Shown: piece after piece, positions 8,688-18,259 of the stretch | Numbering within the stretch: position 1 is the stretch's first letter | Layout of the letters: every line of letters begins with the position of its first letter | From: Bacteroidia bacterium 43-41 | Lineage (GTDB): Bacteria; Bacteroidota; Bacteroidia; Bacteroidales; Dysgonomonadaceae | NCBI GenBank assembly: GCA_001898165.1 | Contig: MKTD01000033.1 | Location: forward strand, 1 to 64,000 | Reading direction: 5' to 3' | DNA length: 64,000 nt | The notes under the pieces: generated by a model | Database searches by the model: none | The model's input: the letters and a program-made list of their open reading frames with translations, nothing else | Told to the model about the DNA's origin: nothing | Position numbers and translations under genes: made by a program

Positions 8688-11600
8688 TTAAAATGAAACT
8701 TTTAGATCAAATCCGTAATATGCAGTAGGCAGCGTAAAACCCGACTCTATACCTTGTGCATTACCTGAAGATACTGTTGCCTGGGGATCTATACCTTTTG
8801 GAGTATTCTTATAAATTGTAAGAAGATCTCTACCAACTAATGCAATAGTAACGGATTTTAAGGGTAAATTTTTAAGTAGTGACGATGGCATATTATAACT
8901 GAACGAGATCTCACGTAATTTAACAAAAGAGGCATCATAAATGAACCAATCCATCAAATAATTACCTGCATGCTGCCAGTATTGCTGCGGTTGAATAAAT
9001 GCCATATTCGGACCCATTTTGGTATAAGTCCCGGTTTCTTCATTAAACTTATATAATATTCCCTCAAATCTTGCTCCTTTAATCCGATCGGTATCCGTGT
9101 AGGGTATATAAGGATCATCTTTATTAACTCCATACCTTTCCTCATTCGATTCGTTCAATACAGAATAACTGAAAGTATAATCATCTCTATTAGCGAGGGT
9201 ACGTAACCAGTTTCCTTCTCTAACTCCGTGGAGCGAAGATCTTGAAAATAATTTTCCCCCAACTTTGTAGTCCATAAGGACAGATAAGTTTACTCTTTTA
9301 TATTTAAAAGAAGATTTAACAGATCCCATAAAGTCGGGGCTAATCTTTCCAAGATAAGCATCGGATTCAACTATGGCTCTATTGTTGGCTTCATCAACCA
9401 TTAAATTGCCATCCTCATCACGCATTTGTCTTGATCCTCTTAATATTCCGTATGGCTCATTTTCTTCAACAGTAATTCTTAAGTTTGAACTTACTTCCAT
9501 TAGGGTATAAACTTTCAAGCTATCCATAATTGAAACCACTTTACTGTTGTTTTTAGACCAGTTCATAGTTACGTCCCAATCAAAATTATTCGTTTTTACA
9601 GGTGTAACATTTAGCGTTAGTTCTATCCCTCTATTTTGAATTTCTCCTGAATTAAATGTCCCTTCCACATAACCGGTACTTGGTGAAATTCGAGGATTCA
9701 TAATTTGATCAACCGATTTCATATAGTAATAAGTTGCATCAAAGGCAGCTCTATTATTAAATAGCTTCAGATCAACACCCAATTCAGTTGTAAATGTAGT
9801 CTCAGGTTTAAGCACGGAGCTTTTTAAACGCGACCCCAGCTCAAAAGTCGGAATCGTATTGAAAATACCACTATAGCTATAATTATTATATAATTGATTA
9901 AACGATGTTCCATTTCCCACTTTTGCCCAAGACCCTCTTAACTTACCCAATGTCAAAATATTTTGAGGAATATCTAAGACTTCTGAAAAGATTACACTTG
10001 TACTTATGGATGGATAGAAGAACGAACAGTTTTTAATTGGTAAAGTCGAATTCCAATCATTTCTTACAGTAGCATCAATAAATAACCAATCTTTATATCC
10101 AAGTGTTGCCGCACCGTAAATACTTTCGCGACGAATCCGTTCAAGAGATTCAAATGTCTGCACTGGCTCAGCACTGTTAGACAGGCTCGCTACATCATGC
10201 AAGATAAGGCTTGATGTGTATGAGGTGTTTTTATACAAGTAGTTATCTCTCCAACTAGCCCCCAAATATGCATTCAACGAAAAGAGATTAAATCTCTGAT
10301 AATAACTCAATAGTGCCTCGTGCTGATAGTTTTTCACATTTCTATAAAAAGTGCTGTAACTGCCGTTTTCTTTCCCTATAGTCCCTTTGTTTGTAAAATC
10401 AAACCCCAAGGTATTTTGAATATCAGCAGCCGTTTTAATCCTTAACTTTATATTCTTTGTTATATCTGCATTAACTGTAACATCAGCTAAAAACCAATTT
10501 TTCTCGTCTTCGTTTTTGTTTTCATTAATTGCCCAATATGGATTATAATATTCAGAGACATTCTCGCTGCTAAGCCTTATGGCATTACCATTATCATCCT
10601 TCCATGGTATCAATTCGTCTATACTTAAATCCCTTGGGAAAAAAAGATAAGCCATCAAAGGATTCCTCACGCTCCACCCACTATAAGATCTGTTTTTCAA
10701 CTTATCAATCGAGTATCTTACATTACCTTCTATTTTTAGATAATTAGTCAGGTTGTAGTCAGATCTCAAGGAAAAGTTGTGTCTATTTCTCAAATTTGCC
10801 CCCTCCAATACATCATTTGCAATCGTATTTGAATAAGAGAATCTGAATGAACTGACATCATTTGATTTACTGACGGAGAAATTATTAGTCAATTGATACG
10901 AACTGGAGAAATAATCCCTCACATTATCAGGATTTGGAGAATAGGATTTAATTTCACCATTTCTTCCAACAACAGGAAACCCTAACATTGGTAATCCCCA
11001 AGAGCGAGCATTATAGGGTGACAAAAGAGCTAGATTTGGCTCACTCATATATCGATATTTATTAGTTTCTCCTAATCTATGACTATTCCCTCCACCATAG
11101 ATATTTTGAAATTCGGGATATTCAGTAATGGTACTAAACATCATATTGGAATTAAAACTTAATCCGATATTTTGATGTTTTCTGGCTTTTTTAGTTGTAA
11201 TCAGTATTACACCATTAGCTGCATCAGAACCATAAAGAGCTGCAGCATTTCCTCCCTTAAGAATTTCGATACTCTCAATATCATCAGGATTTATATTCGC
11301 AGCAACATTTCCATAGTCGATGTCAGATGTCCCTTGTGCACCAAAATAGCCAGTCTCGTTTTTACCCATATCATTTTGAATAATCACCCCATCAATTACG
11401 TACAAAGGTTGATTATTACCGGTTAATGATGTATTACCTCTGATTTCAACTCTCGTAGATGCTGTTGGTCCACCTGTCGAAATAATATTAACTCCGGCGG
11501 CTTTCCCTTCAAGCATGTTGAGCATGTTTGCACTTCGAGCCTCTGTCATAGATTCTACATCTACAGCTTGCCGAGCATAACCCAAAGATCTGGCTTCTCT

Positions 11601-11936
11601 TGAGATACCTAAAGCTGTTACTACAACCTCTTCAAGATGTGTAGAACTTTCGACTAAGGTTATTTTCAGCTCCATATTACCTTTAAACTCGACCTCTTGT
11701 GTATCAAAACCTATAAAGGTGAAGACCAATGTTCCTTCCTTTATTTCAGGAAAATTGAACTGAAATTCACCTTTTGCATTAGTGATAGTACCAACTGTCG
11801 TATTTTTCAAAGTAATGCTGGCACCGGGTAACTCAACACCAAACTCATCCAATACGACTCCTTTTACAATAGTTTGTCCATAAATTATTGCATTACAAAA
11901 AAGAAATAAAAAAATTGATAGAATATACCTTTTCAT
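8688..11936 (-). CDS. SusC/RagA-type TonB-dependent outer-membrane transporter
   Basis: A 1082-residue SusC-family transporter. Order of parts: signal peptide (1-21), a carboxypeptidase-regulatory-like domain (about 23-105) with the usual VVLDEFGVELPGASI opening, a TonB-box-like EEVVVTAL segment, a plug domain (about 120-225, with PLYVIDGVI), and a beta-barrel ending in the aromatic C-terminus LKVSF. It imports oligosaccharides captured with SusD using TonB energy. It is the first gene of the locus on the minus strand. No sigma/anti-sigma pair, hybrid two-component or SusR-like regulator is adjacent, so the regulator must lie elsewhere or beyond the downstream edge. I found no clear TAnnTTTG box directly upstream. 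Confidence 0.96.
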   Translation of the reverse strand: MKRYILSIFLFLFCNAIIYGQTIVKGVVLDEFGVELPGASITLKNTTVGTITNAKGEFQFNFPEIKEGTLVFTFIGFDTQEVEFKGNMELKITLVESSTHLEEVVVTALGISREARSLGYARQAVDVESMTEARSANMLNMLEGKAAGVNIISTGGPTASTRVEIRGNTSLTGNNQPLYVIDGVIIQNDMGKNETGYFGAQGTSDIDYGNVAANINPDDIESIEILKGGNAAALYGSDAANGVILITTKKARKHQNIGLSFNSNMMFSTITEYPEFQNIYGGGNSHRLGETNKYRYMSEPNLALLSPYNARSWGLPMLGFPVVGRNGEIKSYSPNPDNVRDYFSSSYQLTNNFSVSKSNDVSSFRFSYSNTIANDVLEGANLRNRHNFSLRSDYNLTNYLKIEGNVRYSIDKLKNRSYSGWSVRNPLMAYLFFPRDLSIDELIPWKDDNGNAIRLSSENVSEYYNPYWAINENKNEDEKNWFLADVTVNADITKNIKLRIKTAADIQNTLGFDFTNKGTIGKENGSYSTFYRNVKNYQHEALLSYYQRFNLFSLNAYLGASWRDNYLYKNTSYTSSLILHDVASLSNSAEPVQTFESLERIRRESIYGAATLGYKDWLFIDATVRNDWNSTLPIKNCSFFYPSISTSVIFSEVLDIPQNILTLGKLRGSWAKVGNGTSFNQLYNNYSYSGIFNTIPTFELGSRLKSSVLKPETTFTTELGVDLKLFNNRAAFDATYYYMKSVDQIMNPRISPSTGYVEGTFNSGEIQNRGIELTLNVTPVKTNNFDWDVTMNWSKNNSKVVSIMDSLKVYTLMEVSSNLRITVEENEPYGILRGSRQMRDEDGNLMVDEANNRAIVESDAYLGKISPDFMGSVKSSFKYKRVNLSVLMDYKVGGKLFSRSSLHGVREGNWLRTLANRDDYTFSYSVLNESNEERYGVNKDDPYIPYTDTDRIKGARFEGILYKFNEETGTYTKMGPNMAFIQPQQYWQHAGNYLMDWFIYDASFVKLREISFSYNMPSSLLKNLPLKSVTIALVGRDLLTIYKNTPKGIDPQATVSSGNAQGIESGFTLPTAYYGFDLKVSF

Positions 11937-12325
11937 AGTTTTAAATTAATTAAAATCATTTGAATAAATAAACATAATATACAATTAAATAAATTAACAA
12001 AAAAAGCTTTATGAGATTTTAAAAGTAGGATAATCCGATTAAATTAACATTAAAATTACATTAAACGGGGAGTGTTTAATTTATTTTTATATTAATTACT
12101 CTTTATTCACATCTGGATTCTTTATGTATATGCAGGATTCGCAAGAGCTATATAAATATTTTATATCCAATATATTAAATATAGTTTTCATTGTTTATTT
12201 GACGTAAAAAAACACATCTACGGTCAAAATGGCTATATTATGAAATATAACTCACAGGAAGATTGTTACGACTTGATATTTTCTTTTCCACCTAGGAAAA
12301 GTCTATTTACCCTTACAACCGGTGA
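11937..12325. other. AT-rich region upstream of susC, no gene
   Basis: About 390 bp of very AT-rich sequence between the susC start and the decayed transposase. It must contain the susC promoter and any regulator site, but I see no TAnnTTTG -7 box on the minus strand within the first 150 bp and no strong inverted repeat. Nothing else can be supported here. Confidence 0.5.
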
Positions 12326-12640
12326 CATAAATTAGTGGACTCCATGCCATGGGACAAGATAAAACATATGTACAATAAACACCTCTGCAATAAACATAGC
12401 TGTGACGGTAACAAACCGACCTGCATGATTATCGGGGCTTTAATCATCAAACATAAGATGGTCCTTTCCGATGAAGAAACAATCTAAATCATTTCGGAAA
12501 ATCTCTATATATAGTATTCAATTGTATTATAGCTACTTACAATAAATTAGCTTTCAATTCGAGTTTGTTTGCATACATCCAAAGACGTATTGATATAGAA
12601 TCATTTAATGAGACATCCCTTACCATAGATGGAAGAAGAA
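12326..12640 (+). pseudogene. Decayed IS transposase fragment (IS5/IS1182-type N-terminal region)
   Basis: Conceptual translation gives recognisable pieces of the N-terminal region of an InsH/DUF772-type transposase, broken by stops and at least one frameshift. In one frame from 12326 it reads LVDSMPWDKIKHMY, then MIIGALIIKHKMVLSDEETI, a stop, and IISENLYI; in another frame from about 12562 it resumes with FAYIQRRIDIESFNETSLT. The order matches intact transposases (hydrophobic GALIIKH helix, SDEETI, ENxYxQYF, then DIESFNE). No catalytic core or terminal inverted repeats were found, so it cannot be functional. Weak similarity may continue to about 12770. Confidence 0.7.
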
Positions 12641-12798
12641 TACAAGGAGGAAGGACAGGAAGGGAAGGGAATGAACTAAATAGAAAAAACAGGCTTTCCA
12701 GGGTGGATTTATACATAAACCAAGTAAATTTACCTGTGAATCTAATAAACTGTTTAAATTTCTTACTCAACTTCCGCAGGTACTAACTACTCACAAAT

Positions 12799-12870
12799 AC
12801 AGTTAAACCTTACGTCTGTTTCATCTGACGGGTACCCCACAAAACATTTATATATCTTAAATTTAGCCGT
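12799..12870 (-). repeat. Inverted-repeat-ended element, family A, short copy
   Basis: A 72-bp copy of the element seen in full at 47551-47706, in opposite orientation. It shares the core TCTGACGGGTACCCC and AAAACATTTATAT and has imperfect ends (ACAGTTAAAC and ATTTAGCCGT). It looks like an internal-deletion derivative: the central hairpin of the long copy is missing while both ends remain. It lies between the decayed transposase and a family B copy. Confidence 0.7.
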
Positions 12871-12901
12871 AATCGAATATACGCGAAACTTGAATAATGA
12901 A

Positions 12902-12971
12902 TGCGACTAAAGCAGAAACATTTAGATGTTTTTTGGAGTACCCATAGCTCGCGATGAACGATTTAGTCGCA
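12902..12971 (-). repeat. Inverted-repeat-ended element, family B, short copy
   Basis: A 70-bp element bounded by perfect 10-bp inverted repeats TGCGACTAAA (12902-12911) and TTTAGTCGCA (12962-12971). Its reverse complement aligns with 35322-35435, sharing the AGCTATGGGT core and CTGCTTTAGTCGCA end but lacking about 45 bp present there. It ends 6 bp from the stop codon of the next gene. Like family A it carries a GGAGTACCC/GGGTACCCC-type core next to an AAACATTTA motif, so the two families are probably related. Confidence 0.75.
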
Positions 12972-12976
12972 ATGAG

Positions 12977-14194
12977 TTATTCATTCAGGCCGAGAACAAA
13001 GCACGTTTTTTTAGCCACCAGCTTACCTTCTTTGCTCAACATCTTTTGGATGCCTGTTACATCCGACTGTCCCATTTTTTCATCAACAATGACCAGGGCA
13101 TTATCCACAGGACCCAAAGGTGCTGAATCTTTAACAGTGATTTTTTGTTCCTTCAGAAGATCACTGTCGTATTCGTTTACAGCCATCCACTCCAAAGAGG
13201 CGATTCCGGTGTCGTTCCCCTCTCTTATACGAACTCCTGAGAGAAACGCCATCTCTTCCATATCCTGTTTTTTCGTTGAGGTACGCACCTGAAACTCCCC
13301 CCTTTTCTCGTCTACACCAAAAACTCGCGGCACAGTATAAAGAAGCAGCAAAGGTTTGCTTTCTTTGAGCTCGTCAAAAGGGATACCCTTTCTACCGGAA
13401 ATATCTTTCAGAGCCTCTTCGTAAGCCAGGGGGAGGACCTGATTGATAAACGTGATGACAAAATCGGTGGAAGAAATCCTATCGTTCTGCAACGAAACAT
13501 AAACAGGGTTGCCGCTGTTTTTTTCAATCGTCTCTACAATCATATTCTTCAACACCTCAACCGATTGATCGCTCAAGCCCTCCTCTTTTGTTTTAAACCA
13601 TTCAGAACGATAGTGATTTATATACATCACCGCATTAACCGAATTAATTAAAATTGAAATCAAATTTCGATTGTCGGTCGCCCTGAAATTAACATCCTTC
13701 GGGCCAATCCCTTTTTCCCGACAATACCTCTGCACCTGCTCCCAATAGAAAAAGGGATTGGATTGTACCTGCTTTACAATACTTTCAGGTTCGCCCGCCT
13801 GAAGGGAGGTAAATGTGATCGACAAAGGGAACTCTTCCTTTACTTCTTTCGAAGAGACACTCTTTTCTTTCGAAACACCTCCGCACCATCCGCTATACGC
13901 CTTACGCACAGCGTCTTTCACTAGAGTAACACTCTGCATCGGGGTATCATTTTCTGCACCCAGGATAAAATCGACAGGTGCTGAGGTATTTTCGTTAATT
14001 TTCCGGGCGATTAAACCGCTGAAGACTTCTACTAAATCGGGCTTTTCGCTCACATCAACAACTTGCATCAAAGCACTGTCCGCATTCTCACTCATCAGAA
14101 ACAACCGCCCTTTTGCATCCAGGTACAGATAAGCCAGGTAATTTTCTTTCTCCACCTTTCTTACCGAGAGAAAGTAATCTGCAACAGTTAGCAT
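12977..14194 (-). CDS. Conserved hypothetical protein, cytoplasmic
   Basis: A 405-residue protein that I do not recognise. It has no signal peptide or membrane segment and a charged, soluble composition, so it is likely cytoplasmic. The N-terminal 110 residues look like one alpha/beta domain; a short K/E/S-rich linker follows near residues 105-120; the remainder is a larger mixed domain. No catalytic motif is evident. It is divergent from typA with 101 bp between the starts and ends beside a family B repeat. Codon use and length make it a convincing gene, but no function can be given. Confidence 0.7.
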   Translation of the reverse strand: MLTVADYFLSVRKVEKENYLAYLYLDAKGRLFLMSENADSALMQVVDVSEKPDLVEVFSGLIARKINENTSAPVDFILGAENDTPMQSVTLVKDAVRKAYSGWCGGVSKEKSVSSKEVKEEFPLSITFTSLQAGEPESIVKQVQSNPFFYWEQVQRYCREKGIGPKDVNFRATDNRNLISILINSVNAVMYINHYRSEWFKTKEEGLSDQSVEVLKNMIVETIEKNSGNPVYVSLQNDRISSTDFVITFINQVLPLAYEEALKDISGRKGIPFDELKESKPLLLLYTVPRVFGVDEKRGEFQVRTSTKKQDMEEMAFLSGVRIREGNDTGIASLEWMAVNEYDSDLLKEQKITVKDSAPLGPVDNALVIVDEKMGQSDVTGIQKMLSKEGKLVAKKTCFVLGLNE

Positions 14195-14264
14195 AGTTAT
14201 TAACTATAAACAAATATTTTTCAATAAATCCATTGTAATTCACTCTGTTTTCACTTAAAAAGCG

Positions 14265-14272
14265 TACCTTTG
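14265..14272 (+). promoter_or_regulatory. -7 box of typA
   Basis: TACCTTTG, a perfect match to the Bacteroidota -7 consensus TAnnTTTG, 23 bp before the typA start. No TTTG -33 box is seen at the usual distance. Confidence 0.6.
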
Positions 14273-14295
14273 CACTCCAGAAAAAGATTGTTTTT

Positions 14296-16101
14296 ATGCA
14301 AAAAATCCGCAATATAGCCATTATCGCCCACGTTGATCATGGAAAAACCACCTTGGTGGACAAGATGCTCCTTGCCGGAAACTTGTTCAGGGAAAATCAA
14401 CTTACCGATGATTTAATTCTCGACAACAATGACCTGGAGCGTGAACGGGGCATTACTATTTTATCCAAAAATGTTTCCATCCAATACAAAGATGTAAAAA
14501 TAAACATTATCGATACACCCGGACACGCCGACTTTGGAGGTGAAGTGGAAAGGGTGCTGAATATGGCAGACGGCTGCCTGCTTGTGGTAGATGCCTTTGA
14601 AGGCCCGATGCCCCAGACCCGCTTTGTTTTGCAGAAAGCACTGGAGATAGGATTAAAACCTATTTTGGTCATCAACAAGATCGATAAACCCAATTGCCGT
14701 CCCGAAGAGGTACAGGAAAATGTTTTTGACCTGATGTTCAGCCTTAATGCTACCGAAGAGCAACTGGACTTCCCTACCGTTTACGGTTCGGCCAAACAGG
14801 GATGGATGTCCGACGACTGGAAAAAGCCGTCAACCAACATTATCCCGCTCCTCGACGCTATTGTCAAATACATCCCCGCGCCCAAATCGCAACAGGGCAC
14901 GCCGCAAATGCTCATTACGTCACTCGATTATTCCAACTACGTGGGCAGGATTGCCGTTGGACGCGTCCATAGGGGAACCATTGAGTCCAATAAAGATTAC
15001 GCGCTTTGTAAACGCGACGGCAGCATCAACAAGATCCGGATAAAGGAAGTAGATGTTTTTGAAGGATTGGGAAGAGTCAAAACCGATGCCGTTTCGTCGG
15101 GAGATATTTGCGCATTAGTCGGCATTGAAGGGTTTGAGATTGGCGATACGATCACCAACCTGGAAAAACCGGAACCCCTCGATCCCATTGCTATTGACGA
15201 GCCCACCATGTCGATGCTCTTTACCATCAACACTTCGCCGTTTTTCGGACAAGACGGCAAATACGTAACGTCGCGCCACATCTATGAAAGGCTGATGCGT
15301 GAGTTGGATAAAAATTTAGCTTTGCGTGTGGAAGAAACCGGCAGTTCCGATTCGTGGACGGTGTTCGGACGTGGTGTACTGCATTTATCCGTCCTGATTG
15401 AAACCATGCGGCGCGAAGGTTACGAGTTACAGGTGGGACAACCGCAAGTGATCATCAAAGAGATAGCCGGGGAGAAATGCGAACCGGTAGAACAACTCAC
15501 CGTAAACCTTCCCGAAGAATCGGCAAGTAAAATCATCGATGTCATCTCCCGCAGGAAAGGCGAAATGAAAAGCATGGAGAGCAAGAACGGCCGCATGCAT
15601 ATCGAGTTTATCCTCCCATCACGCGGTATCATCGGGTTAAACAATATCGTCCTCACCCTTTCCGCCGGAGAAGCCATTATGGCACACCGGTTCCTGGAAT
15701 TTCAACCGTGGAAAGGAAATATTGAAAAGCGCTTGAACGGCTCCATCATTGCCGGGGAATCGGGCAATGCGTATGCTTATGCATTGGATAAGCTTCAGGA
15801 CAGGGGACGCTTTTTCATAGAGCCGCAGACCGATGTATATGAAGGGCAAGTTGTCGGCGAGCATAACAAAGAAGGTGATTTGGTGGTTAATGTCACCAAA
15901 TCGAAAAAACTGACCAATGTCCGTGCATCGGGCACCGACGACAAAGCACAGCTCGCCCCGCCGATAATTTTCAGCCTCGAGGAGGCGCTGGAATACATCA
16001 AGGAAGATGAGTACGTAGAAGTTACGCCCAAAGCGATACGACTACGGAAGATACTTTTGGATGAGAACGACCGGAAGAGAACAACGAAGAAAGTTATTTG
16101 A
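14296..16101 (+). CDS. typA: Ribosome-associated GTPase TypA/BipA
   Basis: A translational GTPase of the EF-G family that binds the ribosome and supports growth under stress and late ribosome assembly. All G motifs are present: AHVDHGKT (residues 11-18), DTPGHADF (about 72-79) and NKID (about 127), followed by domain II, the EF-G III-like domain and the TypA-specific C-terminal domain. The 601-residue length is normal. Start at 14296 begins directly with the family N-terminus [17 protein letters not shown]. The last 8 bp overlap the end of the convergent folE gene. Confidence 0.97.
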   Translation: MQKIRNIAIIAHVDHGKTTLVDKMLLAGNLFRENQLTDDLILDNNDLERERGITILSKNVSIQYKDVKINIIDTPGHADFGGEVERVLNMADGCLLVVDAFEGPMPQTRFVLQKALEIGLKPILVINKIDKPNCRPEEVQENVFDLMFSLNATEEQLDFPTVYGSAKQGWMSDDWKKPSTNIIPLLDAIVKYIPAPKSQQGTPQMLITSLDYSNYVGRIAVGRVHRGTIESNKDYALCKRDGSINKIRIKEVDVFEGLGRVKTDAVSSGDICALVGIEGFEIGDTITNLEKPEPLDPIAIDEPTMSMLFTINTSPFFGQDGKYVTSRHIYERLMRELDKNLALRVEETGSSDSWTVFGRGVLHLSVLIETMRREGYELQVGQPQVIIKEIAGEKCEPVEQLTVNLPEESASKIIDVISRRKGEMKSMESKNGRMHIEFILPSRGIIGLNNIVLTLSAGEAIMAHRFLEFQPWKGNIEKRLNGSIIAGESGNAYAYALDKLQDRGRFFIEPQTDVYEGQVVGEHNKEGDLVVNVTKSKKLTNVRASGTDDKAQLAPPIIFSLEEALEYIKEDEYVEVTPKAIRLRKILLDENDRKRTTKKVI

Positions 16102-16666
16102 TCAAGGCTATAAACTCTTCGCGGGTCTTCTGTTCTTTAAAAACTCCGGTAAAATCGGAAGTGGTGGTTATGGAGTTCTGTTTTTCAACACCCCGCATCT
16201 GCATACACATATGCTGGGCTTCGATCACCACCATCACGCCCATCGGGTTAAGGGTTTTCTGAATACACTCCTTTATCTGGGTGGTCAATCGTTCCTGGAC
16301 CTGCAAACGCCGGGCATAAACTTCTACCACGCGTGCAATCTTGCTCAGTCCCGTAATATATCCGTCAGGGATATAAGCCACATGAGCCTTCCCGAAAAAC
16401 GGCAGGATATGATGCTCGCACAACGAGAACAGATCGATATCTTTTACGATAACCATCTGCCGGTAATTTTCCCTGAAAAGGGCAGAACGCAAAATCTCTT
16501 CGGGATCCTGGTAGTAACCCCTCGTCAGGTATTGCCAGGCTTTTGCCACACGATCGGGCGTTTTAACCAACCCATCACGGGTCACATCCTCACCCAACAA
16601 CGAGATCACCTCTTTTATGTGATCCGCAATGATTAATTTTCTGTTCTCTGTTTCTTCCGGCGACAT
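16094..16666 (-). CDS. folE: GTP cyclohydrolase I
   Basis: Converts GTP to 7,8-dihydroneopterin triphosphate, the first step of folate synthesis (pabB and pabC, for the aminobenzoate branch, lie at 48.9-50.5 kb). The 190-residue protein has the zinc-ligand region [13 protein letters not shown] (about residues 76-88), the active-site block [12 protein letters not shown] and the C-terminal [12 protein letters not shown] block. It is downstream of the SPOR gene (7 bp apart) and probably co-transcribed with it. Its 3' end overlaps typA by 8 bp, so the two transcripts are convergent. Confidence 0.97.
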   Translation of the reverse strand: MSPEETENRKLIIADHIKEVISLLGEDVTRDGLVKTPDRVAKAWQYLTRGYYQDPEEILRSALFRENYRQMVIVKDIDLFSLCEHHILPFFGKAHVAYIPDGYITGLSKIARVVEVYARRLQVQERLTTQIKECIQKTLNPMGVMVVIEAQHMCMQMRGVEKQNSITTTSDFTGVFKEQKTREEFIALIK

Positions 16667-16673
16667 GGATAAA

Positions 16674-17192
16674 TTATTCTTGAAGTTGACCGATAGGAAT
16701 TTTCACTTCGTCTATCACAATATACATTTCTTTGCCAAAAGCAGGGAAGGTTTTCCGCATATCGTCCAGCACCGCGGCAGCCTCATCACGGGTCTTAAAA
16801 TTTCCAACACGCAGCCGCCAGAAAGGAGAATCGAAAGTAACAACGGTCTCTTGTCCGGGAAATGACGTGTTTATAAGTCCCTGCTTGTAATAAGCCTCAT
16901 TTTTTGAAGTTCTTTGATTATTTCCTGAAAATGCCTGAATCTTAAATCCGCGCATCTTCACATATTGAACCGACCCGTCGCCGGTAGCATAAACCGTTCT
17001 TGACGGTGCCATGCTGCGTCCGAGCACCTCAGCAATAGCCTTATCTTCAAAAACCGCCACCCTGCCCTGGCCGGGTTTTACGGTATTCAGGTCGTCCAGG
17101 ATTTCTTTGTGTTGCTTTTGCGTTTGTGCTGTTGCTGCAAAGCAAAACACCAGAAACAGAGGCAAAAGCAATATGTTAAATGAAACCTTCAT
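16674..17192 (-). CDS. Secreted SPOR-domain protein
   Basis: A 172-residue exported protein. The start at 17192 opens a signal peptide (hydrophobic residues 5-20, cleavage after ATAQ), and the longer frame to 17228 crosses the -7 box. The C-terminal part (about residues 90-165, with [11 protein letters not shown] and [15 protein letters not shown]) is a SPOR fold, which binds denuded peptidoglycan glycan strands. It lies just ahead of folE in the tpiA-SPOR-folE order familiar from Bacteroides genomes. A role in the envelope during division is likely but unproven. Confidence 0.88.
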   Translation of the reverse strand: MKVSFNILLLPLFLVFCFAATAQTQKQHKEILDDLNTVKPGQGRVAVFEDKAIAEVLGRSMAPSRTVYATGDGSVQYVKMRGFKIQAFSGNNQRTSKNEAYYKQGLINTSFPGQETVVTFDSPFWRLRVGNFKTRDEAAAVLDDMRKTFPAFGKEMYIVIDEVKIPIGQLQE

Positions 17193-17208
17193 ATTCAAAA
17201 AATTTGTG

Positions 17209-17243
17209 CAAAGATAGAGAATTACCACAGATCCGGGTTCAAA
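17209..17243 (-). promoter_or_regulatory. Promoter of the SPOR-folE unit
   Basis: On the minus strand a -33 TTTG (17240-17243) and a -7 TATCTTTG (17209-17216) lie 23 bp apart, a little longer than usual. The -33 box falls in a 9-bp inverted repeat (ACCACAGAT and ATCTGTGGT, about 17223-17252), which could be a terminator stem for tpiA or an operator. The 200 bp from there to the tpiA stop show nothing else. Confidence 0.5.
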
Positions 17244-17452
17244 TCTGTGGTAAAATTCTTTAACATTCTAAGAATGTGTTTTGAATTTTACGAATTATAG
17301 TTGTACTTCCCTCTTTTATGCTGTTTTGTGCCTTTTTTCGCCTCTTTGAACTTTCCTTTCTTTCGTATAGCCCGCTATACGATGCGAAACGAAAATCCAA
17401 ATCCATCAAAAAATGACTAAAAAACAGTACATAAAAAAATTCAAAACATATT

Positions 17453-18208
17453 CTAAAAAGCCTCGATAATGGGCATAAACTTATCAACTCCCAACGACGC
17501 TCCGCCGATTAATCCGCCATCGACATCGGGATTGGAGAACAGCTCTTTCGCATTTGAAGCGTTGCAGCTTCCTCCGTAGAGAATAGAGGTATTTTCAGCC
17601 ACTTTTTCTCCGTACTTCTCCGCCAGGGTCTTGCGGATAAAAGCATGCATCTCCTGTGCCTGGCCGGCAGTTGCGGTTTTTCCGGTTCCAATAGCCCAGA
17701 CAGGCTCGTAAGCCAGTACGATTTTTGAAAAATCTTCTTCCGGCAGATCGAACAACGACGCTGTAATCTGCGATTTAACCACCTCGAAATGATTGTTAGC
17801 TTCACGTTCTTCAAGCACTTCTCCGATACAGAAAATAGGTGTAAGGCCATTCTTCAGCGCCAGCAATACTTTTTCTTTCAGTATTTCGGGTGTTTCGTGA
17901 TAATATGCACGGCGTTCGCTGTGTCCTAAAATCACATATTTTGCACCCGTACTGGCGACCATTTCAGCCGAAACTTCACCGGTGTATGCTCCCGATGCCT
18001 TATCGGCACAATTTTGTGCTGCCACGCCAATCCTTGCTGTATCAACGGCGTTTACCACACCGGCCAGGTGAATGAACGGAGTTCCGATAACCACATCGCA
18101 ATTCACCGATTTTCCTTTTAAAGCGGCATCAAGTTCTTGTGCCAAAGCCAACCCTTCCTGCAGGTTTTTGTTCATTTTCCAGTTACCTGCTACAATCTTT
18201 TTTCTCAT
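17453..18208 (-). CDS. tpiA: Triose-phosphate isomerase
   Basis: Interconverts dihydroxyacetone phosphate and glyceraldehyde 3-phosphate in glycolysis. The 251-residue protein starts [14 protein letters not shown] with the catalytic lysine, and carries the histidine motif GHSERR (about 97), the catalytic glutamate in [11 protein letters not shown] (about 165-175) and the phosphate-binding GGASLG near the C-terminus. It follows the DoxX gene by 51 bp. Complete and typical. Confidence 0.98.
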   Translation of the reverse strand: MRKKIVAGNWKMNKNLQEGLALAQELDAALKGKSVNCDVVIGTPFIHLAGVVNAVDTARIGVAAQNCADKASGAYTGEVSAEMVASTGAKYVILGHSERRAYYHETPEILKEKVLLALKNGLTPIFCIGEVLEEREANNHFEVVKSQITASLFDLPEEDFSKIVLAYEPVWAIGTGKTATAGQAQEMHAFIRKTLAEKYGEKVAENTSILYGGSCNASNAKELFSNPDVDGGLIGGASLGVDKFMPIIEAF

Positions 18209-18259
18209 AATTTTTTATTCTTAAATGTATTGTTTATAGTTGTTTAGACCCACTACTCA

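Noticed and set aside
12537-12786. Two opposed small open frames between the PUL and typA
   Set aside because: The plus-strand frame contains a transposase fragment that breaks off, and the minus-strand one is its shadow; neither has a start context.
17260-17487. Minus-strand frame downstream of tpiA
   Set aside because: It overlaps the tpiA end, is biased in composition and has no family resemblance or start signal.
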